DNA from: Ruminococcus sp. Phil11
GTDB lineage: Bacteria > Bacillota > Clostridia > Oscillospirales > Ruminococcaceae
DNA length: 50,846 nt
NCBI GenBank assembly: GCA_001940925.1
Contig: MSGZ01000039.1
Coordinates: 99,056 to 149,901 of the forward strand
Direction: 5' to 3'
Part shown: in pieces, positions 31,701 through 40,487 of the stretch
Position numbering within the stretch: the stretch's first letter is position 1
How the letters are laid out: each line of letters opens with the position of its first letter
The notes under the pieces: generated by a model
Database searches by the model: none
What the model saw: only the letters and a program-made list of their open reading frames with translations
What the model was told of the DNA's origin: nothing
Made by a program: the position numbers and the translations under genes

Positions 31701-34700
31701 GCAGCAACAGAGCAGGAAGCGCGGGCGTACATTGCCAATCAGTTTAACCGCTATGAGAATAGGGAATGCGCTGATGCAATCCGGGAAGCCGTCAACCGGA
31801 ATTATCATTATGAGGAATCTCACTTTGATTCCGCGCTGGCTTTGAAAGAAGTGCAGGAACAGTATCCGACAGACCGCATTGCGCTGCTGCTGGCGGCAGA
31901 AGTGCAGAATGCGGATTGGGACGGACGGTATTCCGGCGATGTGCGTGACTGGTCGCGCAAGGAGCTGAAACTGCATGATGCAGAGGAAATCCGGATTGCA
32001 TCGGAGATCCGGTCATATCCGCATCCCGGTCTGATGAATATGCTTGCGCAGGAAGTCATGGAACAGCAGAATGCGCGTGCAATCGAAGAACCGGAGATTG
32101 CAGAGCCGCAGACGGCAGAACCGGCACCGGCAGCAGAACAGCCGGTCAAAATCCGCAATACAATGGAGCATCGGATTTTCCTGAGAATGCGCGATCTCTA
32201 TCCGGAAGTCATCAAGGATGCGCCGACCGCACACAATTACGAGCATTATGAGAATCCGAACGAGGGAACCGGCTATGAGCCGTTCGCAATTCAGCGTCTG
32301 ACGGACTGGAACAACGGTCAGTGCCTTGTGTCCATGATGCACACATACGAGCAGAACGGCGATCATTTCCGCGATCCGGACATCGTGCTGCGTGTAGATC
32401 TGACGCAGCAAACCGCGACCGCGATCAGCTATCAGCAGGATTCGCTGGGCATTTACCGTGAATACCCGGACGGCAGCTACGGTCAGCGCGATACAAACCG
32501 CTTTATGCTGACCTGGCTGAAAAATCTCCGCGATCAGCATCGTGAGATTACTCATGCAGAAGTTGAGTACACGCATGAGGGTACTCAATATAGTATAGAC
32601 CTCAATTATGAGGGCGGCGAGCTGCGGGAAGTGCGCTGTGACGGTCATCCGGAAGTGGAGCGTACATTTGCAAAGGAAATCGGTCGGCAGATGGACGAGC
32701 TTGACGCTGCTGCGGAGGCAGCAAGGACGGAAACGCCGTCTGACCGTGCGGTGCGTCTGATTAACGCCTATACGCAGGCCGAATTCGGGCAGGATGCAGA
32801 TTATTCGGATATGTCCCATGTTGACCTTGCCTTTGTCAGTGACAAGGATTCCGGACTGCCGGTAGAGGTCTACGCTGATCTGGAATCATATCAGATCATC
32901 CGGACGCTCGGCGGCACGGTTATCAGCGAACAGCAGTACGATTCTCTGGATGACATGTGTGAAAATGCACTGGAATATCTGGACTTCAATTCTCTGACGG
33001 ATATTGACGATTCCGAACGCGCAAAGGCACAGCAGCCTGAAAAGCCTGTATTTTCCGATGAATTTCGTGTCGGTGATCTGTTCCGGTATGAAAGACGGGA
33101 AGCAGAGGTTACGCAGCTTTCCGGTCTGAATCCGGGTGAAGTCACGATTGCAATACACGATACATCCACGAAACTTGCTTATTCTGTGATTCAGAATATC
33201 TCCCGTGATACGCTGATCCGCGAGGGCGAGTATCTCGGCAACCGGCTTGAGTTGTCCCCTGCCGCCAGATTCCTGATGAATGAGGAAAACATGCCGACAT
33301 TCGTTGACCGCATGGTAGCCGGTGACGAAATGAAGGAAATCGCAGCCCGGATTCTGGATAACGGCGAAAATGCCGCTGATGTTGCAAAACAGTATGTTGA
33401 TGCTTCCAGATACATCATTTCTGATCACGAAACTTTTGATTTTACAACATTTGCTGCTGCCAAAGATGCTGACGGTGTAACATTAACGGCTGAACCGGAT
33501 TCAGAGCATCCGTTCAGCGTTTCGTACAGTTGGGAACAGTTCGGCGGATTTTTCCGCGAAGCAGCACAGCTTGCCAGAGATGTTGACCGTGAGGCTGCGG
33601 AAGAATGGGAGCGCGAAGTAGCCGAAACCATAGAGGAACCGGCTGCGGCGGAAGAAGAACTTGATCAGGAAGCATTGGCAGCGCGCGCCGAAGAAATCGA
33701 AAGAACGATTCAGACGCTTCAGCGCAGGATTGAGAATTATAATCCGGAGTTTCACACGCCTGAGAGATTGCAGGAATGGAAAGACACACTTGAATATCTG
33801 CAATCCGATACCCCTGACAATATCGAGATTACAAGCGAGGGGCTGCAAGCGTTTCTGGAAAAGCGCGATCAGCAGAACCGTGCTGAAAAACAGCAGCGAT
33901 TCCCCGAAATGCTGTTCACCGGCACACTGGACGGCTTCAATGCGGTCATGACCGCAGCACGGACAGATGCCTTTTCTGATGTCGGTACAACAAGTCTGTT
34001 TGACGGTGAAACCGTAGTATCCGCTTCTCTGACCGAAAAAGCATCTCTTGCTGATGTGCAGAGTCTAATCCGGACCGCAGCGGAGAACGGCTGCTATCTG
34101 ACAGGCGGAGCTGTCGATCAACTGAAAGAACGGTTCGGAGATAACTTCATGCCGGAGCTTCCGCTGAACGGGACATTCCAGATTCCGCAGTCAGGCAGGC
34201 ATCTGGATATTACCGCCGTTCGCAGCTTTACGATGACGAATACCTATTCGGAGTATGAGGGCGGTATGGACAGCAGCGGTCACGAGCGAATGGACAACTT
34301 CTCCAGACGGTCGGAATCCATTACATACGCCTATCAGGGCGGCGGCATCGTCGAATCACAGCATTATTCCGGAAGTGAATATCAGCAGTATCCGGACATC
34401 GAAGTCTATAACATCTACGATCCCGTGCAGCGGGAACGGATGATTGCAGATATGCAGCAGTTTGCCGATCAGTCTGATTATCTGAATACTGACATAGAAC
34501 CTGCTTCCGACTGGACATACTATATTGTCGCAGATATGAAAACGTGGTCACAGTTTGAGGATAAAGCATCAGAGCTTGAACCGTATATGACGCTCGATGA
34601 GGCGGTTGCCCGGTTCAACGAGCTGCGCCCTGAACCGTATAACGATGAGGTCGTTTACGGCAGCGTCGATCAGAATCTGCCGCTTGCCCGTCTTACATTG

Positions 34701-37700
34701 GGTGTTCGGAATGATGCCAAGCATCTGGAATTTGATCTGATTCAGGTGCGCGGCGGTCAGAATCATCTGCTTGCGGATTATACCAAATATGATGACCTGG
34801 CGCATGACGAAGAACTGCAAGCTGCAATCCGGAAGATTGCAGACCGGTGCGGTAATGACAGTATGCTGGATTTCCAGAGAGATGCAGCCGGGAAAGACGT
34901 TTCTGTGATTACGCCTTATGAAAAAGAAACAGAACGCAACTACGTTCTGTTCCTGAACGATCACGGTCAGACGGTGCAGTTCGGAGAAGTGTTTGACACA
35001 CTGGAAGCTGCGCAGGATGCCGGAAATCTGGCAATTCAGCATGACGAGGCACTCGGCTACGCTGTCCTCAATATGCAGGAACAGAAAGTCGAGGTCTATG
35101 ACAGCGACTTCCCGATGACCGGCGTGTTCAGCGAAGAAGTCTACGCAAACAGCCCGTTCCAGACATTGACCGTCCATACCGATGTGCCGTTCCGTGCCGC
35201 GGAGAAAACAGACTTCACGATTGGCGAGGACTTTACCGTTGCCTCCGGCAAAAAGGGCAAATATCAGGCGAATATCGCCGCGATCCAGACGCTGAAAACC
35301 GTGGAAGCGGAAAACAGAGCTGCAACGCCGGAAGAACAGAAAATCCTTTCCGGGTATGTCGGCTGGGGCGGCATTCAGGAAGCGTTCGATTCTGACAAAG
35401 AGGATTGGGCAAATGAGTACACGGAGCTGCGCGGCATTCTGACAGATGAAGAATACGCAGCGGCCAGAGCGTCAACCGAAAACGCGCACTATACGCAGCC
35501 GATGATTATTTCCGAAATGTACCGGGCATTGGAACAGTTCGGATTCACCGGCGGCAGAGTGCTGGAGCCGTCCATGGGAACCGGCAACTTCTTCGGAACG
35601 ATGCCGGAAACAATGCGCAGCAGCTCGGAGCTGTACGGTGTCGAGCTGGACAGCATCAGCGGACGGATTGCAAAGCAGCTCTATCCCTCTGCGGACATCG
35701 AAGTGACCGGCTTTGAGCATACGCATTTCAACGATAATGCGTTTGATGTCGTGGTCGGCAATGTGCCGTTCGGCAATTACCGCGTCATGGACGCTGCCTA
35801 CGACGAACAGAAATTCAAGATTCACGATTACTTCCTTGCGAAGTCCGTTGACAAGCTGAAACCCGGCGGCATCATGGCCTGCGTGACATCCAGCGGAACC
35901 ATGGACAAGACCGACGCTGCAGCCCGCAAGTATCTTGCCGAACGCGCTGATCTGATCGGTGCTGTCCGGCTTCCGAACAACGCTTTCAAGGCAAATGCCG
36001 GTGCGGACGTCACGACGGATATTCTGATCTTCCAGAAGCGGGAAGAACCGCTTGGTGCGGATATGCCTTATCCGGAATGGACGCAGCTTTCCGGAACGGA
36101 AAACGATCTGCGGATTAACAGCTATTTCAAGGAGCATCCGGAAATGGTGCTCGGAACACTGGAAAAAAGCACGAATCCGTTTTCCTCCGGTGTGGAGTGC
36201 GTTCCGATTCCCGGCTCCGATCTGCGGCAGCAGCTCTCCGAAGCACTCGGCAGGCTGTCGGCGGAGATTAACCGCGAACCGGTCAGCATGGATGTGCGTG
36301 CTGTCCAGTTTACTGACGATGCACCGCTCAAAACATACTTTATGCGTGAAGGAAACCTTTATTTCAAAGATTCTGCCGATAAACCGGCAGAAATTTCCGA
36401 GCTTTCCGGAAAGAAGCGTGACCGCGTGGTCGGCATGATCGGAATCCGCGATGCCGCACGCGCTGTCGTGCAGGCACAGACCGAAAACTGCTCTGATGAG
36501 GAGCTGCACAAGCTGCAAGCTGTTCTGAACGAGCGTTATGATACGTTCTATAAGAAGAACGGTCTGATTCACTCCAAGGCAAATGCAACCGTGTTCCGTG
36601 AGGATGACGGCTTCGCGCTGATCTGCTCTCTGGAAAAAGATTTCGACCTGAAAAAAGGTACGCTTGAAAACAAAGCGGACATCTTTACCAAGCGCACGAT
36701 CTGCCAGTTCTCCGAAGTGGAACATGCTGACACCGCCGAGGACGCTCTGATTGTTTCCATGCAGTACCGCGGCAAAATCGACTTCCCGTACATGGAACAG
36801 CTCTGCGGCAAGAGCCGTCAGGAAATGATCTCTGATCTCGGTGACAAGATCTTCCCCGTGCCGGATCTGGCACATCCGGACCGCGTGTCTTATCAGCCGG
36901 CGGACGAATATCTCTCCGGTAATATCCGTCAGAAACTGGACGAAGCACGGGTGGCTGCATCACAGAATCCGATGTTTGAGAGAAACATCCCGGCTTTGGA
37001 AAAAGTGCTGCCGCCGAAGCTGCGTGCCGGTGACATCAAGGTGCGGCTCGGTGCGACATGGATTAAACCGGAATACATCCGGCAGTTCATGTATGAAACG
37101 CTGGAAACACCGCGATATTATCAGGCAAAGGATCGCGGGTACGGCGGATACAGAGGCAATACGATCAATGTTGAGTATGTCCCGGAAGCCGGTCTGTGGC
37201 ACGTTTCCAATCCGAAGTCGGATACCAGTATTAAGGCAACACGCGATTTCGGCACCAAGGAGCTGACAGCATACCAGATTCTCGATGATGTGCTGAATCT
37301 CCGTTCGCCCAAGGTCTACATGACCGTGCCGGATCCCGGCTCTGAGCGCGGCGAAAAGCGCGTGCTGGACGGTGAGGCAACTTCACTGGCGCAGAAAAAA
37401 GCCGCTGCATTGCAGCAGGCATTTGAGAATTGGGTATTTAAGGATCCGGAGCGTGCTGCCGATCTCGTCGAAACCTATAACGACAAGTTCAACTCCATGC
37501 GTCCGCGTGAGTATGACGGCTCGCATCTGATCTTCCCCGGCATGGCTGCCGACATCAAGCTGCGTGAACATCAGAGAAACGCGATTGCGCATGCTCTCTA
37601 CGGCGGCAATGCGCTGTTCGCGCACTGCGTCGGTGCCGGTAAGACGTATGAAATGATTGCAACAGCAATGGAAGGCAAGCGGCTCGGTATGCACCATAAG

Positions 37701-40211
37701 TCGCTGTTCGTCGTGCCGAAGCACCTGACATCTCAGATCGGTGAGGACTTCCTCCGGCTGTACCCGTCCGCAAATATCCTTGTCGCAACAACAAAAGACT
37801 TCAAAGCAAGCAACCGGCGCGAGCTGATGGCTCGTATTGCAACCGGCAATTACGATGCTGTTATCATCAGCCACGACCAGTTTAAGGCACTTCCGCTTTC
37901 GGCGGAGCGTGCAACACGGCAGATGCAGCAGGAAGTGGACACGCTGACGGAATCCATTGACCGGGAACGTGCCATGAACGGCGGTAAATCCTTTACCGTC
38001 AAGGCACTGGAACGGCAGCGGCGTGCATTGCAGCAGCAGATTGAAAAGCTGGTAACGGCTGCAAAAAAGGATCAGCAGAACGTCACCTTTGAACAGCTCG
38101 GCATCGACCACATCTTCGTAGACGAGGCGCACGAGTTCAAAAATCTGCTCTGCCCGACAAAGCTGCAAAACCTGACCGGCATCTCCAATTCTGCATCGCA
38201 GAAAGCAATGGACTTGTTCCTGAAATGCCGGTATCTGGACGAGGAAACCGGCAGCCGTGGTGTTACTCTCGCAACCGGCACACCGATCTCCAACAGCATC
38301 ACGGAAATCCACACCATGCTGCGGTATCTGGCACATGACACACTGGAAGAACACGGACTTGCCGCATTTGACGCATTCATCTCGACATTCGGCGCACCGA
38401 AAACGGATTGGGAACTTTCCCCGACCGGCACGACCTGGCGGCAGAAAACGCGCATGGCAGGCTTCGACAATATGCCGGAGCTGCAATCGCTGTGGCGTGC
38501 TGCGGCTGACGTTCAGACAGCCGAAACGCTGCATCTTCCGACACCGGACTGCGAAATGCATATCGTTGAGGCAAAACCGACACAGCTTCAGCAGGAGCTG
38601 ATGCAGGAGCTTTCCGACCGTGCTGACGAGGTTCAGGCAGGCGGCGTTGACAGTCACATCGACAATAATCTCCTGATAACCGGTGACGGCCGCAAGGTCG
38701 GTCTGGATCCGCGCCTTGTGGATCCGACACTGGAAGATAATCCGAATACCAAGCTGAACCTGTGCGTGGACAACGTTTTCCGCATCTGGTCTGAAACAGC
38801 AGAGAAACGGTCTACGCAGCTCATCTTCTGTGATCTCGGTGTCCCGCACAAGAAACAGCAGCAGAAAGCGGATGCTCCGGAAGCAGAAATGACTGATCAG
38901 GATGTGATGCAGGATGCAGATGATGACGTTTCGATTGCAGAGCTGTTCTCGCTTGAGGAAGAATTGCCGTTCTGCGTTTACGATGACATCAAGGACAAGC
39001 TCGTTGCACGCGGCGTTCCCGCCGAGGAAATTGCATTCATTCATGAAGCAAAGACCGAAACGCAGAAAAGCGCGTTGTTTGAAAAGGTCCGGAACGGTGA
39101 TGTGCGCGTGCTGATCGGCTCTACCCCGAAAATGGGAACCGGCACAAACGTGCAGGACAAGCTGATCGCGCTGCATGATTTGGATATACCGTGGCGCCCA
39201 GCAGATCTAGAGCAACGCCGCGGACGTATGGTGCGCCAGGGCAATGAAAACGACAAGGTGCATCTGTTCCGGTATGTCACGACCGGCACGTTTGATGCGG
39301 TGAGCTATCAGACACTGGAAGCAAAGCAGAAGTTTATCGGTCAGGTGATGACGAATCAGGCGGTCGGCAGAAGCTGCGAGGACATCGACCAGTCGGCTCT
39401 GTCCTACGCGCAGATCAAGGCGGCCTGCACCGGCGATCTTCGATTCAAAGAGAAGATGCAGCTTGAAACCGATGTTCAGACGCTGCGGCTCCAGCGCACG
39501 GAACACCTGAATACACAGGATGAAATGCGTGAAAAGGTCGCCAAGCTGCCGGATCAGATTCAGACAGCGGAACAGAAAGTGGCTTTGATTCAGCAGGATT
39601 ATGACAGTGTTTCAAAGCTGCCCCGTGACGAAAACGGTATACAGTTCTCCATTGACGTCAACGGCGAAACAATCACTGATAAAACCGAAGCTGCAAAGCG
39701 CGTTTATGCGTACTTCTCCGCTGCCGGAAAGAATCCAGGTCAGGATATTATGATCGGCAACTTCTGCGGATTCCCGCTGTCGGTCAACAGCCAGATGAAT
39801 CACATCTTCGCTACGCTGCACGGGCAGACTACGCATACCGCTGAGATGTCCATGTCAACCGGTTACATCGTGCGCGGATTGCAGGACATTGTGAACGGCA
39901 TCGGACGGAAACTGCAAAAGCAGACACGGGAAATTGCTGAGATGAAAGTCGATCTCCAACAGGCACAGGAACGTGCCGATCAGCCATTCCCGCTGGAAGC
40001 GGAGCTGACACAGAAGTCTGACCGGCTCGCCACACTGAGCGATGCCTTGCGCAAGGAAGCAATGGCACGCATGAAGGACGGCGGAAAGCAAGGTCGCCAG
40101 ACATTCTATTTCGACAGAAATCGGCGGAACGAGCTGCGCAATGCTGCGAAACAGGCAGGACAGAAGCCGCAGGAGAAACAACAAAGCAAAGATGCTCTGG
40201 CTATGGGGTAA
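28758..40211 (+). CDS. Giant polyvalent protein: methylase plus SNF2-type helicase
   Basis: This 3817-residue protein is of the polyvalent type known from conjugative elements and phages, thought to travel with the DNA and protect it in the recipient. Layout: N-terminal repeat modules (about 1-270 and 570-640) of the LPFSGRVYDDHATITV kind; acidic linkers; a GGHSG segment near 815 followed by DGKGIVI and YRYSWSEAAKAVMEL, typical of these proteins; several similar low-identity domains to about 2150; a SGYVGWGGIQEAF segment (about 2197-2209); and an adenine-methylase fold with EPSMGTGNFF (about 2270) and NVPFG (about 2335) in place of NPPY. Then come a DEAD/SNF2 helicase with Walker A CVGAGKTY (about 2955), FVDEAHE (about 3120), GTPISNS (about 3174) and the C-lobe QRRGRMVRQG (about 3485). 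The end (3783-3817) is a basic tail FYFDRNRRNELR, shared with the zeta toxin. No stop or frameshift interrupts it. Confidence 0.9.
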   Translation: MQLYGNKLWNDVTDNRHKAYFVMQDDIFRAVTERLDAEGLNYYAFEQNGTYKMAVNEHDLRYFRDVIGDRLIEQMDRTSTTRSNAPQTIIGTTEYRSIQNKRYFTSDIDMVLKIAEHLQQQNLPFSGRVYDDHATITVSAEHEAAVLEVNNRVLAERQQHRHAVSQHMIVGSVPYQDIQQPYHFSSRIKPQEFMQVKPILDAAEIPYSGIVKNNGIILTVDQRNAQQFGILLNAAQTKQQSIDELQEAGFSDHQIALMDPALDRFAEANDYESITSFADPRFSDEQILYITDAAAKYIVQSEADRLFDRSGILLDMIHYRDAALRQIEFDEAFRGTAYSPEQRAALQSLCNTGITPATLRDSLDESYSVEEMQRLGACFRDSDIDGLRKIQEQHTAALALVGFDPEPDDLAQTVYMRETEAEMQRDIPAGAWQEIAASEEASEEPAAAGDTFQIYRLKEDQNELRIRFENYDTLEQMGFVISADKYNNIYTGALTGENATLNGIYETFNINHPADFNGYSLSVGDIIVINRDGERSAHMVDSIGFRELPDFFLERQEPQQDAADRQPDLFDLPHSDRDKQVIGNTPFRYIAGKTYHKLDTETAKQIAQELAAQEIKFSGRIKGETTTLTIPAEAEEQYQEIAARFIEPEVPEIPEQPEEPAQDEAPGQPLELHIGDHIRMADDPQNAWIVTEVSDFILKLENADQKALASAQMITGWQKHLDSSNVTILPEKGLPAPAPPKKRSAHLRKQAEGQLSLFGEPEPTAPGRRRELLLNEVGRGTGFENGKLRVYDCIHEKQATAAELADFLKKEFGTGGHSGPDMPDVSHDGKGIVIIDTDKKEYRYSWSEAAKAVMELDRQGQYLTAEDIEESIESSKYYLNELPNLSDSTRAYHENMLARLENHPLRNVRAAEPEQTAPEMPEPAEEAPAVPEPVEIARSADGLLRYTLCEQREPAETPWNVQRWTRNSTDEDFQYNGFGRFAATEQEARAYIANQFNRYENRECADAIREAVNRNYHYEESHFDSALALKEVQEQYPTDRIALLLAAEVQNADWDGRYSGDVRDWSRKELKLHDAEEIRIASEIRSYPHPGLMNMLAQEVMEQQNARAIEEPEIAEPQTAEPAPAAEQPVKIRNTMEHRIFLRMRDLYPEVIKDAPTAHNYEHYENPNEGTGYEPFAIQRLTDWNNGQCLVSMMHTYEQNGDHFRDPDIVLRVDLTQQTATAISYQQDSLGIYREYPDGSYGQRDTNRFMLTWLKNLRDQHREITHAEVEYTHEGTQYSIDLNYEGGELREVRCDGHPEVERTFAKEIGRQMDELDAAAEAARTETPSDRAVRLINAYTQAEFGQDADYSDMSHVDLAFVSDKDSGLPVEVYADLESYQIIRTLGGTVISEQQYDSLDDMCENALEYLDFNSLTDIDDSERAKAQQPEKPVFSDEFRVGDLFRYERREAEVTQLSGLNPGEVTIAIHDTSTKLAYSVIQNISRDTLIREGEYLGNRLELSPAARFLMNEENMPTFVDRMVAGDEMKEIAARILDNGENAADVAKQYVDASRYIISDHETFDFTTFAAAKDADGVTLTAEPDSEHPFSVSYSWEQFGGFFREAAQLARDVDREAAEEWEREVAETIEEPAAAEEELDQEALAARAEEIERTIQTLQRRIENYNPEFHTPERLQEWKDTLEYLQSDTPDNIEITSEGLQAFLEKRDQQNRAEKQQRFPEMLFTGTLDGFNAVMTAARTDAFSDVGTTSLFDGETVVSASLTEKASLADVQSLIRTAAENGCYLTGGAVDQLKERFGDNFMPELPLNGTFQIPQSGRHLDITAVRSFTMTNTYSEYEGGMDSSGHERMDNFSRRSESITYAYQGGGIVESQHYSGSEYQQYPDIEVYNIYDPVQRERMIADMQQFADQSDYLNTDIEPASDWTYYIVADMKTWSQFEDKASELEPYMTLDEAVARFNELRPEPYNDEVVYGSVDQNLPLARLTLGVRNDAKHLEFDLIQVRGGQNHLLADYTKYDDLAHDEELQAAIRKIADRCGNDSMLDFQRDAAGKDVSVITPYEKETERNYVLFLNDHGQTVQFGEVFDTLEAAQDAGNLAIQHDEALGYAVLNMQEQKVEVYDSDFPMTGVFSEEVYANSPFQTLTVHTDVPFRAAEKTDFTIGEDFTVASGKKGKYQANIAAIQTLKTVEAENRAATPEEQKILSGYVGWGGIQEAFDSDKEDWANEYTELRGILTDEEYAAARASTENAHYTQPMIISEMYRALEQFGFTGGRVLEPSMGTGNFFGTMPETMRSSSELYGVELDSISGRIAKQLYPSADIEVTGFEHTHFNDNAFDVVVGNVPFGNYRVMDAAYDEQKFKIHDYFLAKSVDKLKPGGIMACVTSSGTMDKTDAAARKYLAERADLIGAVRLPNNAFKANAGADVTTDILIFQKREEPLGADMPYPEWTQLSGTENDLRINSYFKEHPEMVLGTLEKSTNPFSSGVECVPIPGSDLRQQLSEALGRLSAEINREPVSMDVRAVQFTDDAPLKTYFMREGNLYFKDSADKPAEISELSGKKRDRVVGMIGIRDAARAVVQAQTENCSDEELHKLQAVLNERYDTFYKKNGLIHSKANATVFREDDGFALICSLEKDFDLKKGTLENKADIFTKRTICQFSEVEHADTAEDALIVSMQYRGKIDFPYMEQLCGKSRQEMISDLGDKIFPVPDLAHPDRVSYQPADEYLSGNIRQKLDEARVAASQNPMFERNIPALEKVLPPKLRAGDIKVRLGATWIKPEYIRQFMYETLETPRYYQAKDRGYGGYRGNTINVEYVPEAGLWHVSNPKSDTSIKATRDFGTKELTAYQILDDVLNLRSPKVYMTVPDPGSERGEKRVLDGEATSLAQKKAAALQQAFENWVFKDPERAADLVETYNDKFNSMRPREYDGSHLIFPGMAADIKLREHQRNAIAHALYGGNALFAHCVGAGKTYEMIATAMEGKRLGMHHKSLFVVPKHLTSQIGEDFLRLYPSANILVATTKDFKASNRRELMARIATGNYDAVIISHDQFKALPLSAERATRQMQQEVDTLTESIDRERAMNGGKSFTVKALERQRRALQQQIEKLVTAAKKDQQNVTFEQLGIDHIFVDEAHEFKNLLCPTKLQNLTGISNSASQKAMDLFLKCRYLDEETGSRGVTLATGTPISNSITEIHTMLRYLAHDTLEEHGLAAFDAFISTFGAPKTDWELSPTGTTWRQKTRMAGFDNMPELQSLWRAAADVQTAETLHLPTPDCEMHIVEAKPTQLQQELMQELSDRADEVQAGGVDSHIDNNLLITGDGRKVGLDPRLVDPTLEDNPNTKLNLCVDNVFRIWSETAEKRSTQLIFCDLGVPHKKQQQKADAPEAEMTDQDVMQDADDDVSIAELFSLEEELPFCVYDDIKDKLVARGVPAEEIAFIHEAKTETQKSALFEKVRNGDVRVLIGSTPKMGTGTNVQDKLIALHDLDIPWRPADLEQRRGRMVRQGNENDKVHLFRYVTTGTFDAVSYQTLEAKQKFIGQVMTNQAVGRSCEDIDQSALSYAQIKAACTGDLRFKEKMQLETDVQTLRLQRTEHLNTQDEMREKVAKLPDQIQTAEQKVALIQQDYDSVSKLPRDENGIQFSIDVNGETITDKTEAAKRVYAYFSAAGKNPGQDIMIGNFCGFPLSVNSQMNHIFATLHGQTTHTAEMSMSTGYIVRGLQDIVNGIGRKLQKQTREIAEMKVDLQQAQERADQPFPLEAELTQKSDRLATLSDALRKEAMARMKDGGKQGRQTFYFDRNRRNELRNAAKQAGQKPQEKQQSKDALAMG

Positions 40212-40218
40212 AGCATAA

Positions 40219-40253
40219 ACAGAGGACAGTTTCGGCTGTCCTCTGTTTCTCTT
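40219..40253 (+). terminator. Terminator of the conjugation operon
   Basis: Arms ACAGAGGACAG and CTGTCCTCTGT form 11 perfect pairs around a 6-nt loop, followed by TTCTCTTT. It starts 8 bases after the giant gene's stop codon. A similar hairpin with loop TTTGAT ends the partial duplicate at 44256-44286. Confidence 0.85.
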
Positions 40254-40487
40254 TAATAATATCTACGCATGATACTTCTGATGTGCAAAGTTTCTCAGGG
40301 GCAGTTTTCTACCATATTTATGGTTGCATTCTTGTATGAATAAACAAAGTTGCGACATGTCTGTTGTTGAATTATCCAAAATACAGTGGCGCTATTGACA
40401 CAATAATATCGCTTGTGTATAATAAATATATAAACAACTATACAATGCACTAAATCATTCTGCTGCCATAATACCGAGGTGAGTAAT
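40254..40487. other. Intergenic region before the zinc-ribbon membrane gene
   Basis: This is AT-rich sequence with no gene on either strand that I would support. Its only clear signal is the promoter at 40395-40423. It marks the left junction of the block that separates the two copies of the giant gene's 3' end. Confidence 0.6.
40395..40423 (+). promoter_or_regulatory. Sigma-A promoter of the zinc-ribbon membrane gene
   Basis: TTGACA (40395-40400), a 17-base spacer and a perfect TATAAT (40418-40423), 64 bases before the ATG at 40488. Confidence 0.88.

Noticed and set aside
37383..39176. 597-codon minus-strand frame opposite the helicase part of the giant gene
   Set aside because: An antisense shadow of the helicase coding sequence without motifs of its own.
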